A stretch of DNA of 47,100 bases from Paulinella micropora. Lineage: Eukaryota > Cercozoa > Imbricatea > Euglyphida. Shown here piece after piece: positions 34,501-47,066 of this stretch (the first letter of the stretch is position 1; every line of letters starts with the position of its first letter). The position numbers and the translations under genes were made by a program. The stretch spans positions 961,148-1,008,247 of the forward strand of contig BJOX01000107.1 of assembly GCA_009731375.1 (NCBI GenBank), read 5' to 3'. The notes below the pieces were generated by a model that was not told the origin of the DNA, searched no databases, and saw nothing but the letters and a program-made list of their open reading frames with translations.

Positions 34501-36599
34501 ATACCAAACAGGGTCGGGCGTGACCACCAAGTCTGGAGCACTCTCCACCGCCCTATTGCTACCACCCGATCCTTCCTGCACGGCCCGTCCCCACCGAGAA
34601 ATCACAGTTCTTGCAGTGGAGGACGCTCCATACTTCGACCCTGCCATGGCGGAATTTGCTGCAACATGCCCGGACCCACGCATGCTTTACTACACGGCAA
34701 CTACGGTCAGTGGAACACAGCCCACCCCGTGGCTTCTCATCTCTGAGAGGCTTTGCCGCGACTTTTTAGACAAACATGCCACCAAACTCACTGCGCCGCC
34801 TGCGCCCAAATACGCCGTCAACCCCGACCTCACTGCAGAACAACAACGACTTCTATGGGCCCTCCTCGGAGAATTCGACGATGTCTTTCAGGACAAAGCA
34901 GGTGTCTTCAACCATACTGTTATGTCGCTCATCCTTAAACCAGGAGCCAAACCAATTGCGGTCCAATGTCCGAACTGGACTCCAGCGGTACATCAGTACC
35001 TCAAAGGTTGGGCGATGGACGTTCTCACCGCTGGCCTCTGGTCCATGGCCTCTGCTAACTGTGCCTGGGCTAGTCGAGCCTGCCCTGTTGGAAAGTTTGA
35101 AGACTTAGCTAAGGAGGTCATCCGCTACATACGCAACGTCTACGACTACCGCGCAGCCAACGACAACCTCCACCTGCCTGTGCCAGGTCTACCCAACCCA
35201 AATCACTACCGCGAACGCTTCGCTGGCTGGCACTACCTTAGCTCCATCGACATGGTCGACTGCTTTACGCATCTGCGACTCAATCCAGATGACGGCAGCC
35301 GCGACATTCTCGCTGTTTGGACACTCCTAGGAATCCTAGTTCCAAATTTTATGCATCAAGGTGTTCACCGCGCCCCGGGAGACTTCCCATGCTCTATGGA
35401 CAAATCATTCAACCACTTGGACTTCTGGAACAGATCCACCTCGGCCTACCCTCGACGACGTCACAGACGGCTCAAACGATTTCGAAACTCATCTTCGCGA
35501 GCTCCGCTGCATTTTTCAAGCTATGCGAGACTCCGGCCTTCATGGGTCGGCCCGTAAACTACGCTTGGGATATCGCGAACTCAACATCTTGGGCGAACGC
35601 TGCAGCAAGAAAGGTATCGCCGCGGATACTTCCAAGGTCGACGCCATCCTCAAGCTGGCTGATCCATCCAACGTTTCTGAAGTCCGTTCAGTCTTAGGTA
35701 TGACCAACTTCATCCAGGCCCATATCCCTGACTATTCCCGGTTAATGGCACCCCTGACTAATCTTCTCAAGTCCAGTCATGCTCGGCCATCCAGTGCCCC
35801 TTACCTGACCAGAGATGAGCGGAAATGCATGAGGAAGCTCCGCCGTGTCCTTACTACGCTCCCCATTCTGGTTAAGTATGAGCCGTCACAACGACTCTAC
35901 CTCCGGACGGATGCTAGCCAGATCGGCTTTGGCGGCGCCCTTCACAATGGCCCAGAGCGCAACGCTCCGGTTGTTCAGTACTTCTCCCAGAAGTTTACAG
36001 ACACGCAGACACGATGGGCGACCTACGTTCGTGAAGCCTACGGCGTCATATACGGTATCCAACAATGCCGCTACTACATCAATGCCAGCAATCATGAACT
36101 CACCATCGTCGGCGACCTTCGGCCTCTGTTGTGGCTATGGCACGCTCGCAGCCCCATGGTTGTCAACTGGGTCTTGGAGAACCTTCAGAAGATTCGATTC
36201 AAAGTCGAATATCTCCCCGGTAAACAAAACCAACTCCCCGACGGTCTGTCACGTGTCCCCTGCATCGCCCCCGGCCAGCCCACCCTGATTGGCGAAGCCG
36301 AGGCGACTCTCCAGCTCTTATCCACCATTCCGGCACCCCGAGCAGGCTCTACCCTCTGGTTAGCAGTTGAAGGTACGCACGCGGCCCTGGATACCCGTCT
36401 CAAGTCCCTCTCTTGTCGGATCCTCCGCGGCGGCCCCACTCTACGCAGCATTCAAGCCCCATGGGACTTGGCCATCGTCATTCCCTCAGCTGAACGCTCC
36501 CCGATGGTTGCCCGCGATATGTTTGCCCTTCGCAAACCGTTCGCCATGCTCATGCCTCAGGACTTGGTCCACTGCGTCCCCGATGACACCCTTCCATAG
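34397..36599 (+). pseudogene. Reverse transcriptase and RNase H of the second retroelement, frameshifted
   Basis: The first frame (34397-35557) carries LTAEQQRLLWALLGEFDDVF, YDYRAANDNLHLPVPG and YLSSIDMVDCFTHLRLNPDD, the early RT motifs, then QGVHRAPGDFPCSMDKSF. The second frame (35361-36599) takes over at LDDVTDGSNDFETHLREL, which is the segment after the active-site tyrosine. It continues with the connection domain and RNase H (RLYLRTDASQIGFGGAL, WATYVREAYGVIYGIQQC, KVEYLPGKQNQLPDGLSRV). The change of frame falls at the active-site Y-x-D-D, near 35450, because of one additional C. No functional RT could be translated. Confidence 0.8.
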
Positions 36600-38609
36600 A
36601 AGATCGTCGAACAGTGTCGCAAGATCTTGTTCCTTGACGACAACCTCGTCTGGCTCGTCCACGGACTTGATATGGAGCAACACTACATCTATCCTCTTGT
36701 CGCCACATCGCACGGCGCGTCACCCGCCAGCAGATCATCAACGCGCAACGACAAGGCGATCTCACGGCCCCTCTCTGGACTGACGGCGTCACTTCCGTCT
36801 CCGCCGGCTCCGCCGAGCTGACTCTCCGACAAGGCATCGCTGTCACCATCGACCCCGATCAGTCTTCCGTCAAGGTTTACGTCCCAGAAGACCTGCGCCG
36901 CCCCCTTATTAATATCAAGTACGCCCATCTTATGCAAAACCACACAAAAGCGCCGACGCTCGTCCCTGGAGCGCTACGTCTGGTTCCGCGTCGATGGTAC
37001 GGATATCATGCACCTTGACGTCCTCGCCGCCCTCCGCGACTGCCACTTTTGCCAACTGGTCCACACCCGCCTGACCTTTAACCACGGCCGCTACTCCTCG
37101 CTCACGTGGACACATCAAGGACAGGGCATCGGCCTCGACCATGTCCACATCGGCATCCCCGGCGTCACCTTTCAGTACATACTGACCATCGTCGATCTTT
37201 TCTCTGGATTTCTCCAATTTATCCCGTGCATCTCGACGTCCGCGGAAGAAACAGTGGAGCTCATCCTCAACCGGTGGGCCTACATCTTTGGTTTTCCGGA
37301 ATCCACTTTCTCCGACTACCATAGTTCTTTCGTTGGAACGTTGGCCAAACGATTTTGCAGCGTAGCCGGCCTCGAATGGCTCACCACCGCGCCCTACTTG
37401 CATCATCAACTCGGCTACGTCGAATGCCGCCACAAGGCCATCCCGGACCGCACGGCCATCCAGTCCCTCCCCAAGGCAGAAAAGACCAACTGGCCCAGCA
37501 TCATCCCTTTCCTCTCCTTCGCTCAGAACACTTACGTGTCCACAGCGACCGGCACCACTGCCTTCGAAGGAATGCTCGCCCGGAAGCCCCGCTGCACGTT
37601 GGACTTTTTCGATTCGCCCGAGATTGTCAACGCCCGCACCGCCGCCTCCAGCACCGCGCTCGACGCCTCACCTACACTGTCACTACAGTCTGCCGAGCAG
37701 ATCGCCCTGTTAAACAGCGCCCGCATGCGCACCGCTGTCACAGCCTACGTCAGCGCGCACACCACCGTTACCCGCGCCCGGTCCGTCGCTCAAAAGGACA
37801 AAGGCCGCCGCAAGGCTGTCAAGGAATGGAAAGTAGGCGACACAGCCTCCTTCTACCGCCCTAAGCCTTCCAAACAAGGCGTTCCGGCCTCTTCCGTTCT
37901 CCAGTTCGACGGCCCCTACACCATCGTTGAGCAGATCAGCTCCAACTGCTTCAAGCTGCGCCACCTCAAGACCAACAAAGTATTGAAACGCATCGACCGC
38001 TCACACCTCGCCCCGTACACTGGACCCACTGATGGCGTCGCCCCGCTCAACACGGTTGCAGTGGACGATTACGATGACGACCCTGTCAACTACACTACTG
38101 GCGAAGTCGTTGCATTCATCGACCGCGACCAAATTAAACTTGGCATCGTTTTGGATGAGGATCCAGAGAACGAGGAGAGCGACCTCGTAGTTCACAAACT
38201 CGGTACGACCTCGAACACCAACCCTCTCGTTCGCCCCATCTACGAAGACACGGAGGACAACTCTACCATTCAGCGCTGGGGTGAACCCTTAGCTACCTGG
38301 AAGCCCCTCCTCTTCGACACCACCAACGATCAAGTCGTTCATCGCCACATGGAGTGGCGCGCCTTCAAAAACAATAAAGACAAAGGCCGACTCCCCGCCA
38401 ATGTTCTTAAACGTCTTCTAGGCCCCCTCATCACCGGCGAATCCTTCCCACTACACATCTTCCAGAAAGGTAAGCCCCCTCAACACTCTCAAATGGGTTT
38501 TAGTCATCGTACTGGCTTCACCCGCCACCGCCCAGCGCTTTTCCCACTTGGCCAGCCATCGTCCCTAGTCAAGCTACGCCACGACCAGAGTACACCTGTA
38601 AGTCCTTGA
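36600..38609 (+). pseudogene. Integrase of the second retroelement
   Basis: From 37008 the frame is open for 533 codons. The zinc-binding region is split: a first part (YAHLMQNHTKAPTLV) lies in another frame at about 36922, and LRDCHFCQ follows in the main frame. The core keeps the catalytic triad: Asp in GLDHVHIGIPG, Asp in STFSDYHSSFVG and Glu in LGYVECRHKAI. A GPY module (LQFDGPYTIVEQI) and a ~180-residue C-terminal extension follow. Between 36600 and 37008 at least one frame change separates integrase from RNase H. Confidence 0.78.
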
Positions 38610-40399
38610 TCGCCTAGGCCTCTTATGCCTGCAGGTCAACGATCATTGAGTTCTCATCGAACCTGAACGCCTCAGTGACTATATCGGCACTGCATAATTG
38701 ATGCATTAAATTTGGTTCATCTCGGCTGAGCGATAAATTGCCACCTAGCTTCCTACGGCTCGACGTCAGCTCCCCGATATTAACGCATCGCTACTGCGCC
38801 TCAATTGTCTCAATCCCGCTTCCGCATTCCGATATCCGGCCACGGCTGATCTCCGTTTGCAATGCGCTACACATCGACACACTTCTTTTTCATCTTCTTC
38901 TGAGATTTAAAGAGACACATCTTTCTCTTTTTTCCTTTTCCTTTTATTGAGACAAGTCACTGACCCATCGTTAGTCACTCATTCTGTACGCAACTTTACT
39001 CAACCGTTAGGTCTGGGGGCGGGGAGCTATCAGACTTAGCACTTTAACGATATGCCAAAATCACTATCGTTGACATTTACTGTTTACCGGCCCGTTAGAT
39101 TCTCCTCTGCACGACGACGGTCATATGTTTTTTATAACATCAAAAAAAAGTTAAGTGCGTGGCCAGTTGAAAAATAATAAAACATATACTGTTAAATTTT
39201 TCAGATCACCCTGATTCAGAATCTGCAATCGATTTTAAATTATTTTTAGTAGTTTTGCTGAAATATGAATATCATCTCATTGATTAACTTAAAATCAAAT
39301 TTTTTTGTTTTGGAATAGTTCAAATAATAAATTTTAATTTATTGAACTCAACATTAATTTTATATATTTGCTGAAATATTAATATGATCAACTTAAAATC
39401 AAAATTTTTGTTTTGGAATAGTTCGAGGCATGAGTTTGGCAGTTTGGCCACCAAATGAGACAGATTTTAATCAGGCATCGCCTCACTATGATATGGCCAG
39501 AGCTCCGGACTCGGAAAAATGAGCCAAGAAGCTCACAGTCACAATCGTGGGAACATTCCCAAGAAGCAACCGTGTTCATACTTTGGCGGCAACTCAAGTC
39601 TGCAGTTGACGCAGAAATCCGAGGCTACGTAAATAAACGAAGTGACCTCTCAGCTATTTACTAGTATTAAATTATTTCACCTACTCTCTGGAGTTAGGAC
39701 TTAATGCAGCCATAGAGACTTTAGTATTAATAATAAGAGTCACCGAGTCGTTGAATTATCCCTTGGGGTTGTCACTTGAATATGATTCCAAACTCACGTG
39801 ACAATGAGGAAGGAAAAGTGGCCCTAATGAGACAGTTACTAAGGTAAAGGGCCAGGTGGCAGCTCTGGAGTTCTTTTTGCAAATTTGCGTACTCAGTCAC
39901 GTAGTATTGAACCCTGGATCCCTGACTAGCCAGCCACAATAGTTGCTTGAGGGCAGGAAGCCAAAATTGGGGACAGGCATGTCAATGCATTTCAGGGCAC
40001 AACCTTTCGCAGGAACAAAGCCATAATATACCTCATCAGAGGTCAGTTATTAATAAATGAAATATAGAAAATCATACGGATTAGTATACCGGTACTACAT
40101 GAATTTTAACAGTATGAAAAAAATATATTACTTAGTAGTATTTACAATAGTAGGCAGCGGTGAAAATTACAGCTTCGGGATGGCTGTAGGATGGCTTTAT
40201 AATTTCTTGTTTGTTGAATTTGTGAGATGGCTTCGCTCTCAGCTATTTGATTGCTGCTGGATGATTGCTTTCTCTGTAATCTTTCTAGCAAGCCCATTTT
40301 CAAACGCTGTACTAGTAAACTGTAAACCAAGCATCTGGAAACTTGAAGCAGTCTGTCATAATCGTTTAAACTATTTTTTCTCCCTGCTCTCTTTTCCTC
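38610..40399. other. Gene-less stretch between second retroelement and MYND gene
   Basis: About 1.8 kb with AT-rich parts and no supported gene. A purine-rich word GGGGGCGGGGAG at 39015-39026 could be a polypurine tract of the second element, but no LTR was matched. A local tandem repeat at 39250-39430 is listed separately. Confidence 0.55.
39254..39425 (+). repeat. Two copies of an AT-rich ~65-bp unit
   Basis: TGCTGAAATATGAATAT near 39256 and TGCTGAAATATTAATAT near 39369 both lead, after a short indel, to AACTTAAAATCAAA and then TTTTGTTTTGGAATAGTTC. The period is about 113 bp. Confidence 0.75.
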
Positions 40400-40630
40400 T
40401 TAAGAACTCGTTCCATTCCCCTCGTCCTCTCCCCTTCCGGTACTTTCTTCCTCCCCTTTCTTTGTCCTCTTCTTGGCCTTCGCCCCGGCTTTAAGCGCTG
40501 ATTCGGTCTGCTTCGAGTGGCTTTTCGCATCGTGATTTTTTTTCGCTTGCCGTCTGAACGCCTTACATTCTGCCTTGTGCCCGTGCTCCCAGGCAGCAGT
40601 CTGACACTCCACCGAACAGTACCTATGATG

Positions 40631-40697
<67 letters not shown>

Positions 40698-41106
40698 CCA
40701 TCCACCATCCATCCATCCATCCATCCATCCATCCATCCATGCACACATAAACACATCTAGATTCATTGGCTGAGTGTCTTTATGGCTTTGCACACATGAA
40801 GAAGCCAAAGTACGAGAAGGAGGCAACAATTTAGTCAGTGTCCGGGAAATCGCCGCAAAACCGCAAAATTTTCACTAAGTTATGAGAAATGATCACACAA
40901 ACCTATCCTCTTTTTATGATACTTTATTAATGATAATGTATATAATTGTTTGCATTTGCGTCACGTCTTGTCAACTGCTTTGTATACCGTGTTTGGAGAC
41001 ACCCTGCACACTTCTTGAGCTTGCTAAACTGCTTCTGGCATCGGCTGCAAGCCCCGCCTGTAGAGAGAGAGAGAGAGAGTGAGAGATAGAGAGAGAAAGA
41101 GAAGGA

Positions 41107-41166
<60 letters not shown>

Positions 41167-41208
41167 CGTATCATATATAGCATTATGAAGACATATATTT
41201 GTGTTTAT

Positions 41209-41262
<54 letters not shown>

Positions 41263-43146
41263 GTGTGCCACGTCAGCAGCCCGGTGGATTGTTCTAGTTG
41301 TGCCCCTTGTTGTACCCGAAGTTGTGCCAGTTGTGCCAGTACCGAAAGTGGTGGACGTAGCTGTGGTCGTGGAAGGTGTAGCTGAGGCTCTTGTGGCTGT
41401 TCTGGTTGTTGCAATTGTGGTGGTGGTACTTGCTGTGCTTGTGACTGTTGTGTTTGCGGCTACTGTGGCCGTAGAGTTGGTTGCGGTTGGTGTGGCGGTC
41501 GTCGTCGCCGTGCTGGTGGCCGCAGCATGCACAGGAATTGTGCGATTATCTGTCCTCGTGACATTAGTTGTGGTAGTTGTGGCTGAAGTTGTGCCAGTTG
41601 TTGTACCCGAAGTTTTGCTAGTAGTGCTAGTTGTGCTAGTTGTGCTTTGCGCGCGTTGCGCGCGCTGTGCCGCGCGCTCTTCCTCTGCCGCGCGCCTTGT
41701 CCACTCCGCAAAAGGCGCATGCTGAGAGGATGGGACTCCATTCTCATCAAACTGGAAAAAACTGGCCACCAGTGCCTCCGGAGGGGCATTCCTAAGTTTC
41801 TCTAGCCAGGCATTCACAAACGCAGCGTAACCGGCCTCGATGAAGACAAAAGCGTCCATTCCCCAGGGCCGGAGCTTGTCTTTGAGTTCAAGTGCTTCTG
41901 CCCAAAGCCGTTCCACTTCTCCCTTCCGGCACATTTTGCCTTCGCCGCCTTGAATAATTGATGCTGCCAACTGAATACGAGACGTAGCAGAAACCAATAA
42001 ATCTCCTCTGCTTTCTGCCAGGGCGATGGACTTCCTCCACCTCACTGCCGCCTCCTTCATATCTGGTGGTGTCTGGCTATATGCCACATAGGCCAGGTTC
42101 CAATGTCCAACAGGGGCATTAGGGGCGTTCTCCGCTTCTACTTCAGCAAAGTGTTTTGCTCGTAACAACATCTTTTTCTTATCGATGGCGATGTTGGGAG
42201 AGAGGGCGGTCTTAATCTTTCCCATCACGAACAGACGGCGAGTGATCTTGACGCCTAACGTCGCTAAAGCCCACTTGAGGTTACGCAGGCTCAAGCCTAT
42301 GTATGTTTGTATGTGTGTATGTATGTATGTATGTATGCACGTACGTATGTATATGCATATACGTATGTATGTATGTATGTATGTATGTATGTATGTATGT
42401 ATGTATGTATGTATGTATGTCTGTCTGTCTGTACGTATGTATATGTATGTGTATATGTACCTGAATAGAATGCGGATCTGGTACGAAGTTCATTTTCCCA
42501 TTCCTCGCCATGTCTCTCTAAATGAAATTCCAGCTCATCGACCCAACGAAGACTGATGTCTGGCTGCCCCATGAGTTGCACCTATGTATGTATCTACGTA
42601 TGTATGTGCGTATGTATTTCCACATGTGTATGTATGTCTGTATGTATGTATGTATGTATGTATGTATATTTGTATGTATGTATGTATGTATGTATGTATG
42701 TATGTATGTATGTGTGTATGTATGTATGTATGTATGCATGTGTATGTATGTATGAACCGCCAACGCCGAACAGCATAGAATGACCCACTGCGCCAGCGTG
42801 AAGGGGCCAAATGAGCCGGGTTTTGCGGCGGGTTCGATCGAGTTGGTGGAGGTCGGAGTATTGTGGTAGAAGAGCTCGGGAATGCCAACACGCTCTAGCA
42901 ATTTTTGCTCGAAAGGCAGACGTAAGTCGACTAGGATGGTAGCACGCAGGATCATAGAAGCACCTTCTACATAGGCTGGACTAGACGGGTTCTTGTTACG
43001 GGGGCTGTCGGGAAGTATTTCATAGGCTACCGTACACACATACAGGACAGATAATAGGTGGGTGGGTGGGTGGGTGGGTAGGTAGGTAGGTAGGTAGGTA
43101 GGTAGGTAGATTAGTAAAGAGGTAGGTAGGTAGGTAGGTAGGTAGG

Positions 43147-43209
<63 letters not shown>

Positions 43210-44219
43210 GTAGGTACGTAGATAGGTAGATAGGTAGGTTTGGTAGATTTGGTAGATTTGATAGATTTGATAGATTTGATAACATTTGATAACATTTGAT
43301 AAGATAAGATAAGATAAGATAAGATAAGATAAGATAAGATAAGATAAGATAAGATAAGATAAGATAAGATGAGATGAGATGAGATAAGATAAGAAAGATA
43401 AGATAAGATGAGATAAGATAAGATGAGATAAGATAAGATGAGGTGAGGTGAGGTGAGGTGAGGTGAGGTGAGGTGTGAGGTGTGAGGTGTGAGGTGTGAG
43501 GTGTGAGGTGAGTCGAGAGAGGTGAGACGAGAGAGGTGAGAGGTGAGAGGAGAGAGGAGAGAGGAGAGAGGTGCGAGGTGCGAGGTGCGAGATGAGAGAT
43601 GCGAGATGCGAGATGCGAGATGAGAGATGCGAGATGAGAGATGAGAGATGAGAGATGAGAGATGAGAGATGAGAGATGAGAGATGAGAGATGAGAGATGA
43701 GACGAGATGAGAGATGCGAGATGAGAGATGCGAGATGAGAGATGAGAGATGAGATGAGAGATGAGAGATGAGAGATGAGAGATGAGAGATGAGAAAAGAA
43801 ACGATAGGATAGGATAGGATAGGATAAGATAAGACAAGACAAGAAAAGACAGGATAGGATTAGGATTAGGATTAGGATTAGGATTAGGGTTAGGGTTAGG
43901 ATTAGGGTTAGGGTTAGGATTAGGATTAGGATTAGGATTAGGATTAGGATTAGGATAGGATAGGATAGCATAGGATAGTATAGGATAGGATAGGATAGGA
44001 TAGGATAGGAATAGGATAGGATAGGATAGGATAGGATAGGAAAGGATAGGAAAGGGTAGGGTAGGATAGGATAGGATAGGATAGGATAGGATAGTATAGG
44101 ATAGGATAGGATAGGATAGGATGGGATGGGATAGGATAGGATAGGATAGGATAGGATAGATAGTAGGATAGATAGATAGATAGATGGATGGATGGATGGA
44201 TAGATAGATAGATAGATAG

Positions 44220-44274
<55 letters not shown>

Positions 44275-44480
44275 CGCAGCGCAATATAAAGAGAAGTAAC
44301 AGGTTACGGTTTCTTTTTACCTCTATCAAGCAATCCTTGCGCCTCAAGATAGCGATGGCTGGTCTGCGTGTGAAGGTGAGTAGGGAGTTTTGCAATGTAG
44401 TCGCGGGTAAACTGCTCCACAACTGAGTCACAGGAGAATTGCTTGATTTTGTCCTCGATTGAAGGGTCCATTTTCCATCC
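40400..44480 (-). CDS. Host gene: MYND-type zinc-finger protein, six exons seen
   Basis: Exons on the minus strand: 44480-44321, 43026-42758, 42581-42461, 42296-41259, 41057-40988 and 40622-40400. All five introns have GT-AG ends, and the reading phase is kept at every junction. The protein begins in the first visible exon, possibly at MDPSIEDKIKQF, unless an exon further upstream exists. It has a helical, TPR-like region (GHWNLAYVAYSQTPPDMKEA, WRKSIALAESRGDLL), a long Thr-rich linker (about 41270-41660), and a full MYND finger assembled from the last exons: CSRC, CAGC, YCSVEC and H..KAEC. The tail is Lys-rich. MYND fingers bind proline-containing partner peptides; the specific role is unknown. 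This is the only clear host gene in the window, with no stop or frameshift in its exons. Confidence 0.85.
40636..40740. repeat. (GA)n and (CATC)n microsatellites in a MYND-gene intron
   Basis: A GA dinucleotide run of about 60 bases followed by ATCC units. Both lie inside the intron 40623-40987. Confidence 0.95.
41066..41258. repeat. (GA)n, (GAAA)n and (CA)n microsatellites forming an intron
   Basis: GA, then about 15 units of GAAA, a short non-repeat stretch, then CA and GA. The run is nearly coextensive with the intron 41058-41258. Confidence 0.95.
42297..42460. repeat. (GTAT)n microsatellite forming an intron
   Basis: Almost pure GTAT/CTGT repeat. It spans the complete 164-bp intron between two MYND-gene exons. 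Confidence 0.95.
42582..42757. repeat. (TATG)n microsatellite forming an intron
   Basis: TATG units with a few variants. It spans the complete 176-bp intron. Confidence 0.95.
43057..44275. repeat. Mosaic microsatellite block (GGTA, GATA, GATAA, GGTGA, GAGAT, AGGAT) in a 1.3-kb intron
   Basis: The repeat unit changes stepwise along the intron 43027-44320: GGTG and GGTA, GATA, GATAA, GGTGA and GTGAG, GAGAT/GCGAGAT, AGGAT, TTAGGA/TTAGGG, AGGAT again, and GATA. Long chance ORFs result but have no coding meaning. Confidence 0.95.
43857..43953 (+). repeat. Telomere-like TTAGGA/TTAGGG tract
   Basis: About 16 hexamers, mostly TTAGGA with four TTAGGG, embedded in AGGAT repeats. It is either an interstitial telomere-type tract or a by-product of slippage from AGGAT. 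Confidence 0.8.
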
Positions 44481-44516
44481 CTGTGAAGAACAAAAAAAAT
44501 TTAATCTAAAACATAT

Positions 44517-44807
44517 ATGCATACATACATACATACATACATACATGCACATGCATACATACATGCATACATACATACATACATACATACATACACATAC
44601 ATACATACATATAAACACATTACAAATACATACACATACATACACATACATACATACATACATACATACATGCATGCATACATACACACATACACACATA
44701 CATACATACATGCATACATACATACATACATACATACATACAAACATACATTCATACACATACATACATACATACATACGCATACATACGCATACATACA
44801 TACATAC

Positions 44808-44838
<31 letters not shown>

Positions 44839-45265
44839 TGTATGCATGTATGTATGCATGTATGTATGCATGTATGTATGTATGTATGTATGTATGCATA
44901 CATGTCTGTCTGTACGTATGTATGTATGCATGTATGCATGCATGTATGCATTTATGCATGTACGTATGTATGTATGTATGTATGTATGTGATGTATGTAT
45001 GTGATGTATGTATGTGATGTATGTATGTGATGTATGTATGTGATGTATGTATGTATGTATGTATGTATGTACGTATGTATGTATGTATGTATGTATGTAT
45101 GTATTAATGTACGTACGTACATACATACATATGTATGTATGTATGTATGTATGTATGCATGCATGCATGTTGTATGTAGTATGTATGTGTGTATGTGTGT
45201 ATGTATGTTTGTGCGTATGTATGTATGTATGTATGTATATATGTTATGTATGTATGTAATGTATG

Positions 45266-45299
<34 letters not shown>

Positions 45300-45985
45300 T
45301 GTCTGTATGTACATACACACACACATACACACACATACATACACACATACATACATACATCACATACATACATACATACATCACATACATACATACATAC
45401 ATACATACATACATGCATGCATGCATACATGCATGCATACATACATACATGCATACATGCATGCATACATACATACATACATATGTACATACGTACGTAC
45501 GTACGTACGTACATACATACGTACATACATACATACATACATACATACATACATAACATACATAACATACATACATATATAAATACATACATGCATGCAT
45601 GCATGCAAGCAGCATGCATGCATGCATGCATGCATGCATGCTTGCTCACTCACTTACTACTCACTCATGCGCACATACATATGTACATACATACAATACA
45701 TACAATACATACAATACATACATACATACATACATACACACATACATACATACATACATACGTGCATACATACATATATACACACACACATACATACATA
45801 CATACATACATTACATACATTACATACATTACATACATTACATACATTACATACATTACATACATTACATACATTACATACATACATACATACATAACAT
45901 AACATAACATTACATTACATTACATACATACATACATACATACATATGTCATATATACATACATCACATACATGCATGCATATGT
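44517..45985. repeat. Long (CATA)n/(TATG)n microsatellite with strand-switching blocks
   Basis: About 1.5 kb of ACAT on the plus strand, switching to ATGT at about 44811 and back to ACAT at about 45311, with GATGT, GCAT and TTACA variants. The switches create large inverted repeats that can form a cruciform. It lies upstream of the first visible MYND exon and may be a further intron. Confidence 0.95.
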
Positions 45986-46074
45986 ACAAAAATACATGAT
46001 TTCTGAATTTCAAGCAATTCAAAGTTTTTTGTGCGTTTGTAGTTGTTGTCGATCAAAGTACGTACATTCTAGTT

Positions 46075-46127
46075 GTGTGTGTGTGTGTTTGTTTGTTTGT
46101 AGGTCTCTGTCTCTGTCTCTGTCTCTG

Positions 46128-46175
<48 letters not shown>

Positions 46176-46282
46176 TCTCTCTCTGGCTAGCAGTGTGTGC
46201 TTTGTTGTTCTTGTTCTTGTTCTTGTTCTTGGTGTGTGTGTGTGTGTTGTGTGTGTGTGTGTGTGTTGTGTGTGTGTTGTGT

Positions 46283-46316
<34 letters not shown>

Positions 46317-46370
46317 GTGTGTGTGTGTTGTGTGTGTGTGTGTGTTGTGTGTGTGTGTAGTAGTAGTAGT
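46075..46370. repeat. (TG)n, (TC)n and (TTG)n microsatellites
   Basis: GTGTGT, GTCTCT, CTCTCT, TTCTTG and GTGTGTTG tracts in succession. No gene. Confidence 0.95.
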
Positions 46371-47066
46371 TTGATAGGAAAGCAGTTCCCTTTACGGAAA
46401 ACTATACTCCTAAAGACAAACCAGAAGCAGGACTACTGGGATGACTTAATTCAAGCTAAACAAAAATCTATAACAGTCCACAACAGTTCGCGACACACCT
46501 TTGCCACTAGCAAAAAGGCACTACTAAGGGTATTTTAGGAATTCTGCGCAGTCAGGCCTGAATAAAACCTTTTCACCAACTTTGCAGTGGATGTCTTTCG
46601 AATGGTATCTGGTGGCTTTTAGGCCGCGCTCGACTGACCATCACTAGTGCACTTGACACCACAGAAATGAGGATCACGTGCCGGCACTTAACTTTTTAGG
46701 CATCGCCCGACTGATCAGCACGGTGCACTTACCACCACATTTCATCTGCTGCTCGAAAAGCACAGGTTTTGTTTTTGACGATTTTCTGTTGTTCAATGTT
46801 TTTCTTTCCTACATTTTTTACTACACATATGATCTATGCATTCATGTTCGTCTCTGGCAAAAGTTTGGTGCAAGACTGATATCGCTATGCTTCGATTTTT
46901 GCTATCCCAGACCCCTGGTTTTTTCCAGGAACAAGGGGGTTTTGCTGGTCCGTGCGACAGAGGCGGCCGTTACCTTGACGGAACCAAAGCAGCCGCGCTC
47001 GATTATAAAAAAAAGGGTATTTTTACCATTCGAAAGACATCCAGTTCCTTGCTGTTGTTTTTTTAA

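Larger units (their letters stand above)
32299..38609 (+). mobile_element. Second Ty3/gypsy-like retroelement, degenerate, LTRs not found
   Basis: About 6.3 kb, GC-rich, coding on the plus strand but split over several frames. Gag-like ORFs come first, then RT and RNase H, then integrase with a GPY motif. The domain order is Ty3/gypsy-like. Reading frames change at least five times, one change lying inside the RT active-site motif. I could not see an LTR pair or target duplication, so boundaries are approximate. It is unrelated in sequence to the element at 2168-12782 apart from family motifs. Confidence 0.8.

Noticed and set aside
39388-39664. ORFs on both strands in the spacer after the second retroelement
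   Set aside because: Short, overlapping, without motif, and next to AT-rich tandem repeats.
41201-41725. Plus-strand ORF opposite the Thr-rich exon of the MYND gene
   Set aside because: It is a Val/Ala-rich shadow of a repetitive exon; the minus strand has consistent splicing and a MYND domain.
42281-45910. Many long ORFs on both strands encoding YIHT/MYVC or LSYPIL-type repeats
   Set aside because: They are translations of CATA, GATA and AGGAT microsatellites; every frame of such repeats is open, and splice sites show that most of this is intronic.
44517-45985. CRISPR-like array
   Set aside because: The repeats are tetranucleotide microsatellites without unique spacers.
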